From Wurfbainia villosa (taxonomy: Eukaryota > Streptophyta > Magnoliopsida > Zingiberales > Zingiberaceae), in the NCBI GenBank assembly GCA_025175895.1, contig CM046003.1, positions 50,400,335 through 50,464,334 of the forward strand: a DNA stretch of 64,000 nt, written 5' to 3'. Position numbers and translations under genes: made by a program. Shown here one piece after another: positions 1-10,316 of this stretch. Under the pieces are notes generated by a model that did no database searches, was not told where the DNA came from, and saw nothing but the letters and a program-made list of their open reading frames with translations. Position 1 is the first letter of the stretch. Each line of letters begins with the position of its first letter.

Positions 1-777
1 GCAAATAACCTTGGCAGTCGACTAATGGCTTGAGCAGTCGACTGCCATAGATGTCAATAGACTGCTGATCGAGGTTGCGAGAGCAGAATGCTCAGTAGCC
101 GACTGGTCAGTTGGCTATGGCCTTGGCAGTCGATTGATGGGTAACGACAGTTGACTGCTAGTGTATTCATTGGCTTGAATCTCGACGTGGATTAAGTCCG
201 TTGTGAGACAACGTCACTGTTGGTAGTCGACTGGGGCCTTATGGCAGTCGACTACAAGGCGAAAAATCATCCCGATGTAGGTTATAAAAGTAGCTTGAAA
301 TGGAGGATTTTGCTATGGTTCTTTGAGGCGATTTGGAGGGGATTTGCTACTACAATCCATACCTTCAAGGCTCTTCTCAAGAAACCAAAAGCAAGCACTT
401 AAGTTTACATTTTGTAAAGTTTTCTTTACTTGTATTTGTATAGCTTACTTGTATTTTCTTGTATTTCTTTCTTATTATTGTAAGAATCATTGTACGAGGT
501 TTCTCTGCCTCTGACTATTATCGAGAAGGAGTATTATTGGTTTAGTTGTGGTGTTTGCATCGCTAGGGCTGATTCGAGCCCAACCCATGGAGTAGGAACC
601 CTAAGGTTCCGAACCACGTTATATCGCGTGTGTTTATGCTTGTGTATCTTGTTATTTGTATTTGTTATTATTATTCCACTGTGCTAACAAAAGTGTAGAC
701 GATCAAACGTGGACAAATTCCATCGAAGCAATGAACACGCTATTCACCCCCCTCTAGCGCTCACCAAAGATCCTACA
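1..777 (+). repeat. RE-A 5' LTR (3' part only)
   Basis: This matches 5880-6678 of the downstream LTR, so the window starts roughly 0.9 kb inside the LTR. It ends in TCCTACA just before the primer-binding site. It carries several copies of the palindrome CAGTCGACTG or near-copies (1-250), a TATAAAAG promoter motif at 283-290, and the C-rich 3' end CACCCCCCTCTAGCG near 742-760. Short open frames here are also found in the other LTR and are not genes. Confidence 0.9.
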
Positions 778-779
778 AT

Positions 780-790
780 TGGTATCAGAG
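780..790 (+). other. RE-A primer-binding site (initiator-tRNA-Met type)
   Basis: TGGTATCAGAG lies two bases after the LTR end. It is the usual plant Copia primer-binding motif, complementary to the 3' end of initiator tRNA-Met. It fixes the element as + strand. Confidence 0.9.
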
Positions 791-844
791 TTAGGAGTTC
801 TTCTACGGATTAACAACCGGGAGCAAAGTGCTAGAGGAAAGAAG

Positions 845-1726
845 ATGGAATTTGAAGAAAAATTGGGATGGGACATCAACACCCCAATTCCATACATCTT
901 CTATGGACAAGAAGGCTTAAATCAATGGAAGATGAGGATTGAAGAATTCATAATGATGAAGGACTTCGAAGATTGGTCCACCTTGATGGAAGGATTCGTA
1001 TATCCAAGAAGTTCGAAGGGAGGATTCCTCAAGATGAAGAAATGGACCGAGGAACAACTCCAATATTTCAAGAGAAATAAGAAGGTAATAAAATTCTTAG
1101 GTGATTTAATTCCTAATGATATTTTGTGTAGATTAGGTGAGTATAAGAATGCAAAGGAGTTTTGGAGCGAATTGACAAAGCTCCATGAAGGACCATCACC
1201 GGCCTCAAGTGAAGAACAATCCCAAGAAGCCGAAGAATGCTCATCGGCTCAAGAGCTTGCAGATTCGGAGGTTGATAGGGAGTCAACATCCGGATCAGTG
1301 GAAGAGGAAGAATTGGAAGAAGCCTCCACCTTTAGGATTGAGGGGGAGGATATTAGATCATCCTCAATGCCAGATCAAGAAGAACATGAACCATCAACCT
1401 CCAATCAAGAAGAAGAGGAAGTTCAAAATTCCACCACCATTAACCTAGGTAACTCAAGCACCTTAATAAATAAAAATCATATTATGTGTTTTGAGTGTAG
1501 GGAATATGGGCACTATAAGAGCAAGTGTCTTAAGAAGGTCAAGAAAGCTCAACCAGCACCAAAGATCATGGATGTCAGTGCCCCAACACATAAGAGCAAG
1601 GACCATGTTATTTGCTTCAAGTGCCAACAAAAGGGGCATTATAGGAGTCAATTCCCTAAGGGGAAGAAAAAGGTCCAAGGAGGAGCTACACATGTAGGGG
1701 GAGCTTCTAAAGCAAACCCTAAGTAA
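845..1726 (+). CDS. gag: RE-A Gag with two zinc knuckles
   Basis: An intact 293-residue frame. I chose the ATG at 845 because the upstream in-frame ATG at 779 overlaps the primer-binding site. The N-terminal ~115 residues resemble a Copia Gag (Trp-rich start including NQWKMR, then NAKEFWSELTKLHEG). An acidic Ser/Glu-rich linker follows at ~120-205. The first CCHC knuckle (CX2CX4HX4C) starts at Cys215 and is complete. The second starts at Cys257 but has Phe in place of the last Cys, so it is probably impaired. In this family Gag forms the particle and binds the element RNA. This is the only full-length uninterrupted retroelement protein in the window. Confidence 0.9.
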   Translation: MEFEEKLGWDINTPIPYIFYGQEGLNQWKMRIEEFIMMKDFEDWSTLMEGFVYPRSSKGGFLKMKKWTEEQLQYFKRNKKVIKFLGDLIPNDILCRLGEYKNAKEFWSELTKLHEGPSPASSEEQSQEAEECSSAQELADSEVDRESTSGSVEEEELEEASTFRIEGEDIRSSSMPDQEEHEPSTSNQEEEEVQNSTTINLGNSSTLINKNHIMCFECREYGHYKSKCLKKVKKAQPAPKIMDVSAPTHKSKDHVICFKCQQKGHYRSQFPKGKKKVQGGATHVGGASKANPK

Positions 1727-2501
1727 AATTTAGTAATCCACCTTCCCTATTTTATAATGAAAAGCATTCTAGGAGTAATCTTGCTATTGTTCATAAAGAG
1801 CATGCTAAAAATAGGCTCTACTATTTAGGTGCCAAATCATGTTATTTTAGAACTAGGTAGAAATTTGGGACTAATGTCCTTAAATCAATTTTACCTAAGG
1901 AAAGTATTAAGAAGATAGAAAATCATTTAGGCATTAACCCTAAGAAGGGTAGGCATATGCCTAGAAGAAATGGTAATGCCCAAAAACTAAATCAAAGTTC
2001 CAAAATTGGCAATTAGAATTAGAAAATCAAGTCTTGAGGTCAAGACTTGAGAAATTAGAAAAGACCCTTAGGAATATGCAAAATCAAATTAAGGGGTCAA
2101 ATGGTCAAAACCTAGAATCTAGGAGGCAAGGCTCATTGAAGGGAAAGAAATATTTGGGTCACAAACCTAAGCCCAAGGAGACTTACCACAATGTTTCATT
2201 TGACTATGGAACTCAACCTAGGTCTAGGAAGGTCAAGGTTACTAGGAAAGTTATCCCTAAGGGTAACCAAGGTGTGTGTCTAGTGGCTAAGGTTTCAAAT
2301 AAACCTAAGGAAGCCACTAAGAAGGTTACAAGGGGAGTCACCCCTAGAGTTAACCTAGGTAAGACCCAAATGACCAAGGCTACCAAGCCTAGGAGGGTCA
2401 TTAGGAGGGTATCTAGGGAGGTCATCCCTAAGGAATACCTAGTAAATCCAAGGAAATCCAATAGGTATTGGGTTCTTAAGAGCATGATCGATTCACGCTA
2501 A
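1727..2501 (+). CDS. RE-A second ORF region: coiled coil plus Lys/Arg-rich repeats
   Basis: The open frame at 2034-2501 (155 aa) begins with a heptad-like stretch (RLEKLEKTLRNMQNQI). It then runs through repeated basic blocks of the type VTRxVxPxxxLGK and ends near NRYWVLKS. Gag-like coding traces continue between 1727 and 2033 in other frames, broken by stops and shifts, so the original protein was probably longer. The composition suggests an RNA- or DNA-binding tail. I do not recognise a named domain. It could be the degraded C-terminal part of a long Gag rather than a separate gene. Confidence 0.5.
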
Positions 2502-4305
2502 ATGGGTTAGGTTGTGTCAACCTTGATTGGATGGGTAGTTAACTCAACCACAGCAAAGTTGGCACTTTAGGTCATTTCCAAGGTAATGGGATACTTGGAA
2601 ATAAGTATGAACTTTAATCCTAAAAGATTTTAGGATGTGCCAATATATTTTGAGAACTATGAAAAATTGACCAAATTGGCACAATCTAGGTTTAGAGGTC
2701 ATAATAGTGTGTCATTTTGGGTTTTTAGCACACTTGGGAGAAAGTTGGTAATATGGAAAAATGAAATTAATCCTAACAAATGACAACTAATATTAAAATT
2801 TAGGTATTGTTATACCTTTATATCTTATTTTCCATGATTTGTTTTCCATTGTCATGTCATGACATAATATTTCTTTTTAATCATATTATATGTCATGACA
2901 ATGCTTAGGTCTATTTATTTTATGTCATGTGTATTTAGATTTAATCATATGTCATGACATCATAATTATTGGCACATATTTCTATTTTTGCTATCATTTA
3001 TGTCATAATCATCATTCATGCATTTAGGTTTAATGAAAATTGATTTAAGGACTATGACATGACTTAAAGTCCCATGTATAAGAGAATCAAGTAGTGTTGC
3101 CTTAGAAAATGCATGAGGCCTTAGATTAGGATGAAAAAAACTCACATCTCACATCAAATTTGCATATGTGTGTTTTCAAACACCCTAGACACATGTGAGA
3201 TGCTAGGAAATGAGTTAAGTTCAAGGTGCATTATTTTTGCATCTAGATGAATTCAAACTCATCTTATATATAGTGGATCATGGGGAAAGCTAATGTGCAA
3301 GTTATATGCATTGAGCCCATTGATCATGATCCAATATAGATTTTCAAAAATATTTTAAAATCATTTTAGAAAACCTTGGTGAAATCTATCTTTTGATAGC
3401 AATCACCATTGATAGAGTTGATACAAAGTAGAGTCAAAACATTGAAATTTTCAATTGTTTTGAACTTTATGTCAATCTCTCATTTTAATGGGTATTTTAT
3501 TATAAAATATTTTTCACCCATAATAATTGACTTAAGTATTATACATATGAATTTTCGTGATTTTTAGATTTATGTATAATTACTTATGATTTTCGAAATT
3601 TTATTTTCTGAAACTAAATTTTTGTATTTGTATAAATCAGTCGACTGCTGCTTATGACAGTCGACTGCTGATTGACAGAGTCAACTGCCAATGTTGATTT
3701 CGGATAAATAAGGATATTTAGCCCATGTTTCGGCTATGTTAGGCTAGCCTAATTGCTCCTAACCCTAGAATATGCTTTGGAAAATATTGGAAAGAGTAAA
3801 AATCCATTGGATATGGATTAGGAGAGTTGTTTGGGTGTGTATCGAGTTTAAGGTGTGTTAAAGTTTAAGGTTAAACTTTTAACCTTAATTTTGATGGTTT
3901 AGTATTCGTATAGGCTTAGAGACTCTCCAAGGACATTGTTGGTGCAATGGTCAAGGGGGAGCAAGCCTTTAGGAGGGGGGGAGGGGGATTTATCCATCAT
4001 GGGATGATGGATGTATTCTTCCTCATGTGGGGGAGAATTTTGAGTTTTTAGAGAAGTGAGGATTGCCTCTCATTAGTTATATAGGACTTATCACTAGGAA
4101 GAGTAAAGACATCCTAGATATTTTTGGACTAAGGGGGAGATTGTAAGATCTCATTGGGATACGAGACATTGACACCCTTGGGGAGAGCCTTTTTGATGTA
4201 TGTCAAAAAGTAGGAGAAGTTGAGATTCTCAATTTGGACAATTGGGATGATTGGATTGAGTTAGTGTTCTAACTCAAAGGTGTTGGTTTTTGTCAAACAT
4301 AAAAA
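2502..4305 (+). other. RE-A non-coding internal region
   Basis: AT-rich, with no coding frame that I can support. It contains repeated TGTCATGACA-type palindromes (about 2850-3060), two CAGTCGACTG palindromes near 3640-3670, and a G-rich run around 3975-3995. The lower part (about 3900-4305) has several GGGGGAGA-type polypurine runs, as is common upstream of Copia 3' LTRs. Confidence 0.6.
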
Positions 4306-4503
4306 TGTTAGTGCTTATAAGCTCCACATATCTCCACAATGGCATGATATTGTCCACTTTGGGTCTAAGCCCTCATGGTTTTATTTTTGGGCTTTACCCA
4401 AAAGGCCTCATACCAATGGAGATATCTTTTTTCTTATAAGCACATGATCTTTTCCATGTCTTACCAATGTGGGACTTTGATTGTATTCCTCATACTCCCA
4501 ACA
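4306..4503 (-). repeat. TRIM-1 3' LTR (minus orientation)
   Basis: A 198-bp terminal repeat almost identical to 4742-4939. On the - strand it follows the polypurine tract at 4504-4513. Confidence 0.95.
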
Positions 4504-4741
4504 ATCCCCCCCTCAAACGAAGGACCACATTGGGCCCCCCCTCAAGCCTATCCCTCCTCGAAGGATTTTCTCTGCTTGATGTCCGATCTTCAACCCACCA
4601 GGACTTCCTGCCAGTTGTTCGGTCCCCCCGACCCAACTAGACTTCCTTCCTGATGTCTGGTTCTCTTGATCCGGACGTGGGAGCTCAACTTCCTTCGTTC
4701 GAGGTTCATGGCTTGACATGGACCATGGCTCTGATACCAAT

Positions 4742-4939
4742 TGTTAGTGCTTATAAGCTCCACATATCTCCACAATGGCATGATATTGTCCACTTTGGGT
4801 CTAAGCCCTCATGGTTTTATTTTTGGGCTTTACCCAAAAGGCCTCATACCAATGGAGATATCTTTTTTCTTATAAGCACATGATCTTTTCCATGTCTTAC
4901 CAATGTGGGACTTTGATTGTATTCCTCATACTCCCAACA
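4742..4939 (-). repeat. TRIM-1 5' LTR (minus orientation)
   Basis: A 198-bp terminal repeat. On the - strand it runs directly into the tRNA-Met-type primer-binding site at 4727-4741. Confidence 0.95.
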
Positions 4940-4940
4940 A

Positions 4941-4954
4941 AAAAATGGGGAGAT
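4941..4954 (+). other. RE-A polypurine tract
   Basis: AAAAATGGGGAGAT immediately precedes the TGTTGG start of the 3' LTR. This is the usual plus-strand priming site of plant Copia elements. TRIM-1 inserted right at its upstream edge. Confidence 0.85.
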
Positions 4955-5114
4955 TGTTGGTTCAATCGGCCCAAGTCACGATTGACCAGACTCGAGTTTG
5001 ACTCGAGTAGTGGTTTGATGTTAGTGTTTTGATGTTTGACATTGATGTTTGACAATGAGTTGGCCATTGTTTGATAATGGGTTGACTATATGGTTGACAT
5101 GGGGTTGACCATAT

Positions 5115-5545
5115 GATGGAGAAGTCCAAGTGGGACACTTGGCAATGGAAAGTCCAAGTCTTATGTACTTGGCAATGGAAAGTCCAAGTCTTATGTACTT
5201 GGCATGGAAAGTCCAAGCATGGGTCTTGGCAAGGGAAAGTCCAAGCTTGAGTCTTGGCAATTGGAAAGTCCAACATGGGTTGGCATGGAAAGTTCAAGCT
5301 TGAGTCTTAGCAAATAGAAAGTCTAACATGGGTTGGCATGGAAAGTCCAAGCATGGGTCTTGACAAGGGAAAGTCCAAGCTTGAGTCTTGGCAAATGGAA
5401 AGTCCAACATGGGTTGGCAAGGGAAGTCCAAGGGTTGATATTAGTGGTGTAAAGTCCAAGTGAGAGTCTTGGCAGCATAAGTCCAATGATTTGGCGGCGT
5501 AAAGTCTAAGCGTGTGTCTTGGCAGCGTAAGACCAAATGTGCCTT
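5115..5545 (+). repeat. Minisatellite in RE-A LTR
   Basis: About 14 imperfect tandem units of roughly 27-31 bp built on GGAAAGTCCAAG...CTTGGCA. The units vary in length and sequence, and the last ones drift to TTGGCAGCGTAAGTCC. It lies upstream of the LTR TATA motif, in the U3 part. Confidence 0.85.
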
Positions 5546-6180
5546 GGCAGTGTAGACCAGCTTAGCATGACAATAGTCGATGGAAGCACTTGAAGGCTAG
5601 TGTATGGATGAACAAGTCATGGATGACTTGAAGGGATCCGATAGGCGTGAGGCTGATGGAGGTGGCTAGAAGACTTAGGTCTAGGCTAAGGGTGGTCTAG
5701 CAAGTATAAGGGCATCATACTTGAGGGTAAACCTCATGGTTGAGGTTATTAGTCGACTGGGGCTTTGGACCAGTCGACTGATCAAGTGTTTTGACACTTG
5801 GCAGTCGAGTTGTCTCTAGGCAGTCGATTGAGATCATGACCAGTCGACTGGTCGGGAGTCTACTGGCGTTCAACTACGGAAAATAACCTTGGCAGTCGAC
5901 TGCCATCATTGGGTAGTTGACTGATGGCTTGAGAAGTCGACTGCCATCAATGTTAGTCGACTACTGGTCAAGGTTGCGAGAGCTAATGCTCGGTAGTTGA
6001 CTGGTCAGTCGGCTATGACCTTGGCAGTCGACTAATGGGTAATGGCAATCGACTGCTAGTGTATCCGTTGGCTTGAATGCCAACGTGGATTAAGTCCGTT
6101 GTGAGACAATGACACTGTTGGCAGTCGACTGGGACCTTATGGAAGTCGATTGTCATGCGCAAAATCAACCCGATACAGGT

Positions 6181-6188
6181 TATAAAAG
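6181..6188 (+). promoter_or_regulatory. TATA motif of RE-A 3' LTR
   Basis: TATAAAAG, matched at 283-290 in the 5' LTR. It lies about 490 bp before the LTR end. It is the likely core promoter element of the LTR. Confidence 0.6.
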
Positions 6189-6678
6189 TAGCTCGAAATG
6201 GAGGATTTCGCTATGGTTCTTTGAGGTGATTTGGAGGGGATTTACTGCTGCAATCCAGACCTTCAAGGCTCTTCTCAAGCAACCAAAAGCAAGCACATAA
6301 GTTCACATTTTGTAAAGTTTTCTTTAATTGTATTTGTGTAGTTTATTTGTATTTTCTTGTATTTCTTTTTTATTGTTATAAGAATCCTTGTACGAGGTTT
6401 CTCCGCCTCCGACTTGTTATTGAGAAGGAGTGTTATTGGTTTAGTGATGGTGTTTACATTGCTAGGGCTCATTCGAGTCCAACCCGTGGAGTAGGAACCC
6501 TAAGGTTTCGAACCACATTATATCGCATGTGTTTATGCTTGTGTATCTTGTTATTTGTATTTGTTATTATTATTCCATTGTGCTAACAAGAGTGTAGACG
6601 ATCAAGCGCAAACGAATTTCATCGAAGCAACGAACATGCTATTCACCCCCCCCTCTAGCGCTCACCGAAGATCCTACA

Positions 6679-8332
6679 GAAGACACAAAGAACAATTTCC
6701 TCAGAGGCCTACTGTGCATAGATGGGTGAGGAGGATACTCCATCGCCAAAGGCTCAAGTGGTGGTGCACTGAGAAATCCCTAGTTGGCATGGACCAAACA
6801 GAGAGTGAGGGCTTTGATCCTAAGGACCAAATAGTAGCAACCCCCCTATCTAACAATCATTTTAATGGCAAAGCATGCCTCTAAATCAATCCTAGTTCTA
6901 CTTTTAGCCTCTTGCATGCCGGTCAAATCATAACTTTGGGTTAGGACTATAGGAGTGATAAGATTGTTAATCACTATATTCCCTATTGAAGCCTTCCCAA
7001 CCTTAACAAGGTGCCTCGCAAAGTGTAAGCTCGTATCCAAGTGGATGTCATCTAGCATAGCCTAGAGAAATATAAGATCACTATAGCATGCTACGTCATC
7101 ACTGTCTTCGTGATCGAAGACAGTGTGAGACATGATCTATTGAAGATAGCGGATATAAGGGTTTCAAAGGCCCGTGATGTTCGCCCTCGATGAATCATAG
7201 TGGGTTCCCTTATAAACTCGACCAAAGTATAGTTAATACTAAAGTCATTGGGCTCTCTCCTCTCCCCGTCACAAAGTAACTCAAAAATCAAATTGAATTG
7301 CTCTAAATTCAACTCATGCTCAATATTAAATAAGTGAAAGGTGATACAACCTTCATCGCATCCCTCTCCGGATAAAATTTTTGCCTCTATCGAGCTTAGA
7401 AACTCTAGGGTGACATGTGAATGTAAGTGGGGCTTTTAAATTGCATAAATTCTACCCATCCTACTCTATCTAACATCCAATAAATGTCATCCTTGAAACC
7501 TAGGACCTATAGGACATGGTTATCTAGGTAATGGGTGTTAATGATTTTTCGTTGTACCAAAGCATCATATCTAAATTTATGAGAATTATCGCTAAAAATA
7601 ATACGATGAGGGTTAGGATCGTTACCATGAACTTTACCTTTCCCTTTCTATTGGGAGCTTGTGCCTTCCTCACTTCGGTATCTTTTTGATGTCATGCTTG
7701 GAATTTCAGTGTTAAAAACTTGTCATTATATTTGAAAGTGATGGAGAATTGGGTGGAATGCTAAGAAAATCACCAAAAATTGATCGTGCTAGTTCACCAG
7801 AGTTACAGTGCTAGATCATCAAAAAAATCTTGTTGGAGATCCTGATCGGAGCACCAATGAGCAGGATTAAAAGATTGAGCTATGGTAGTTGCACTAAAGA
7901 GTTGGATTGTCAGAAGAGTCACCGAAGCTCATTGGAGAAATATGTGCCAGTTCATCAAAAAATTCAGCTGCCTTCACTGTTGCTTGTCAAAGGAGCCTAG
8001 GAAAGGTTGTGGGATGTTGAGAGTCGTTGGTGATGATCACTCTAACCACAAGAACCATTGAAGATGAGATACGGTGAGGTTTGAAAACTAATTCATCTCC
8101 GACGGTAGCTAGTTCTTCAAGGGTGGTTGTGGACAAATCTAAAGCTGGAACTTGAAGATGGAAAGCAAGAGTATGAAAATCCAATTAAACTCTTGCTGAA
8201 TGGAGGCTAGAAGAGCTTCGAATACACCAGAGAAGGGAATCACTGATGAGAAGGAGAAATTTTTAGGGTTCCACGGTCATGGAAAAGAGGTCCAACTCCT
8301 TTAAAATGATGTGCCATGGTCATGGATTGTAC
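6679..8332 (-). mobile_element. RE-B: decayed Athila-like relic, left part
   Basis: Lies between the RE-A 3' LTR and the RE-C insertion and contains a broken ATHILA ORF-1-type frame (6843-7695). The remainder (6679-6842 and 7696-8332) shows no further domain. CACGGTCATGG and CCATGGTCATGG near 8270-8325 recall the CACGG(C/T)CGTG motifs of Athila RE-F. The relic probably continues at 37849-38040 beyond RE-C. Confidence 0.55.
6843..7695 (-). pseudogene. ATHILA ORF-1-like protein, degenerate
   Basis: Read on the - strand from an ATG at 7695, pieces in two or three frames align by eye with the better-preserved frame at 31273-32801. Matching pieces are FSDNSHKFRYDAL / FPNNEHRDRYNVL, LGFKDDIYWML..GW / LGDIQALFAKIGW, EFLSSIEAKIL / EFLSFLEAEIL, TFHLFNIEHELNL / GIRLFNIEHEWTL, and FAIKMIVR / MAMKMIVR. 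This resembles the ATHILA ORF-1 family carried by Athila Gypsy elements. Function unknown. Stops and shifts make it a pseudogene. Confidence 0.7.
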
Positions 8333-10302
8333 TATTGGGTTACGACCGACGCATAGATGTGTTTTTGTCATTTCACAAACGAATGCAACAGAAGAAAAAT
8401 ATAATAATTTCCTAAATTATTACAATACTCACACCCATGCATGCAGGATTACAATATGCGCGGACATATCCACCAAATAAAATTTTACATACAACAAGAA
8501 AAAAATAAATTTTACTATAGGTATACCTTTCAAATGATGGCGAACCGGAAGGGCATCAACCGTACGACGCTCACGGAGCTTCGTCTCTATTCATATCATG
8601 CCAAATCTTCGACGGGATGACTTCTCAAAGCAACGAATTTAATCTTCTCTTTGCTACTAGACGAAGCAAGAAGGTCGGGTGATCGGAGAGTAATCAATGA
8701 CTCATTTTACAACACAAACGAGTCCTCGAACAACCTTCGTAAGGTTGTAAATTCGTGTCAAAATTAGACGTTGTTTTTGAAGATTCAATAAGCACAAATA
8801 ACAACCATAAAACCTAGAGTGGTTGGCCTTTAAAGAGGTGGAAACAACCCTTGTTTCCTTGATGGTCGGCGGAACACCAACCCTAATTCTCCTAGGTTTA
8901 GCTAGGTTGAGGAATAGGGTCTTAAGGACTTCTATTCATTAGGTTTAGCCTTTATAACCCTTTATATAGACACTAATCCTAATGGGTTATAGGTTAGTGG
9001 ATCAAATCCCTAAGCCCATAAACATTAAGGCTTAATCTCATCCATTAAACCCTAATTGGCCTTTAACCAAAAGAGGACCCTTTTAATTAAAATCAAATGG
9101 GTTTGGTTTATAATTAAACATTTTAAGGCCCAACCCATCTTCTTAAGACGTGCTCCTTTCGCGTTTCCGACTTGACAAATATTTCCATATTTTTCATGTG
9201 TTTGGTCCAACCAAACTGGATCTCTCTCGATCTTGAGAATCCAATTCTCAAACTCATTTTAAGTCTCTTTGAAGGATTCGTAGTGCATGTGACCTAATAG
9301 GTTCTTGGTTTATGTTGGTGATCCATAATTAACCATTAATTATGGAACGATCATGAGTGACACCTAGTAATACATCATGATCCCCAATTAACCAAAAAAT
9401 CAATGGTTGATCTTGGAACCATTTCCAAACCCTTTAGTAGCTACAGTGAATTGTGTCTCATTCCTTTCACTCATCTTATACCCACTTAGTTCAAGATATG
9501 GTCTATGTGTCAGCCCCCACTAGGCTGACTACGTCACACCTAGCCTAAGTCTTACTTTCTCATCCAGTAGATTCTAATTACTTCGACATGTATCCAAGAG
9601 TACCATACTCTTGACATGCAATGTTTTGGCCAAAGACTTTGAGTAACAATCTTGTTGAGTGATCATAGGGTATACGTCTTCTCGTAAGGAGTGGTGAATC
9701 CTTTGTTGGCTATCAATCACTTTCGAACACTTCGACTTATATCCAATCATCCCACATACCTCCGTAGAGATGTATCGGCTAAGATGTCAAAGTATAAGTC
9801 TCCATGACTAAGATGACTTGAATACCTCAAGTCGAAGGAAATTCACACTCGAGCTACAGTAAGACCTTCACTAACATATCTTATATGCAAAGAACCATGT
9901 GAAGTCTTATAACAAGTCACTCCAATGAACTAGTTACCATAACTAGCATCCACATTTAACTCTCGACATCTCAATGTCTCCAGCCAGTGAGGAGCAGCTG
10001 CTTGGATAAACCAAGTAGTATAACCCGTGTTAATCTCCTAGAATCAATGATGTTTGAACTCATCAATTTATCGACTAGGGATTCTTTTAATACATCCATA
10101 ATTACACATGTAGAGATACTCACTAGTTGTGATCCAATCTCAAGTTCTCTCATGCTATGAATTGTATTGAGGACATTCAGTAAATGAGTTTAAGATTCAA
10201 TCAAACACATATGACATATGCACTCAAATAGTGAATCTTTATTTATCAACTAAATAGTACAACCATAAGGAGATTGCCTTAGGATACCTCTCAAACATAA
10301 CA
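8333..10302 (-). repeat. RE-C 3' LTR
   Basis: Matches 35867-37843 over its whole length. It starts TATTGGG where the partner has TGTTGGG, so the terminal TG has mutated to TA on this strand. It ends CATAACA at 10302. A TATATAAAGG-type TATA motif reads on the - strand near 8960-8970. Confidence 0.9.
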
Positions 10303-10316
10303 AACTCCCACTTGGC
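10303..10316 (-). other. RE-C polypurine tract
   Basis: Reads GGCCAAGTGGGAGTT on the - strand directly before the LTR start TGTTATG. It supports minus orientation. Confidence 0.8.

Larger units (their letters stand above)
4306..4939 (-). mobile_element. TRIM-1: terminal-repeat retrotransposon in miniature
   Basis: Two near-identical 198-bp direct repeats (4306-4503 and 4742-4939) run TGTTAG...CCAACA on the + strand. On the - strand the internal 238 bp starts with the primer-binding motif ATTGGTATCAGAGCC (4727-4741) next to one repeat. It ends with a G-rich polypurine tract (4504-4513) next to the other. The element is therefore in minus orientation. It is flanked by AAAAA (4301-4305 and 4940-4944), a 5-bp target duplication. 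It has no coding capacity; open frames that cross it are incidental. No 5S-rRNA-like promoter boxes were seen, so it is not an obvious Cassandra element. Confidence 0.95.
1..6678 (+). mobile_element. RE-A: gag-only Copia-type LTR retrotransposon (TR-GAG-like)
   Basis: Two related LTRs (1-777 partial, 4955-6678 complete) bracket a primer-binding site, a gag gene, a second basic ORF and a polypurine tract. No protease, integrase, reverse transcriptase or RNase H is visible. Plant non-autonomous elements that keep only gag are known as TR-GAGs and are thought to move with enzymes from autonomous relatives. The internal region is about 4.2 kb and 634 bp of it is a later TRIM insertion. The 5' LTR begins outside the window, so its target duplication cannot be checked. 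Confidence 0.85.
4955..6678 (+). repeat. RE-A 3' LTR (1,724 bp)
   Basis: Starts TGTTGG and ends TCCTACA. It contains a 27-31-bp minisatellite (5115-5545), a cluster of CAGTCGACTG palindromes (5750-6145), TATAAAAG at 6181-6188 and the C-rich 3' end CACCCCCCCCTCTAGCG. It has diverged from the 5' LTR by scattered substitutions and small indels, so the insertion is not very recent. Confidence 0.9.

Noticed and set aside
780..790. tRNA gene fragments at TGGTATCAGAG sites
   Set aside because: These 11-13-base matches are primer-binding sites next to LTR ends. No cloverleaf or further tRNA sequence is present.
4306..4939. Cassandra-type TRIM with a 5S rRNA promoter
   Set aside because: No 5S-like A, intermediate or C boxes were seen in the 198-bp LTRs.
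4375..5032. Open frames across 4375-5032 on both strands
   Set aside because: They fall in TRIM-1 LTRs and internal region; the LTR frames occur twice because the LTR does, and no domain is visible.
5115..5545. Regular short repeats with variable spacers, superficially CRISPR-like
   Set aside because: The units are contiguous and diverged with no unique spacers, lie inside a plant LTR, and no cas genes are present.
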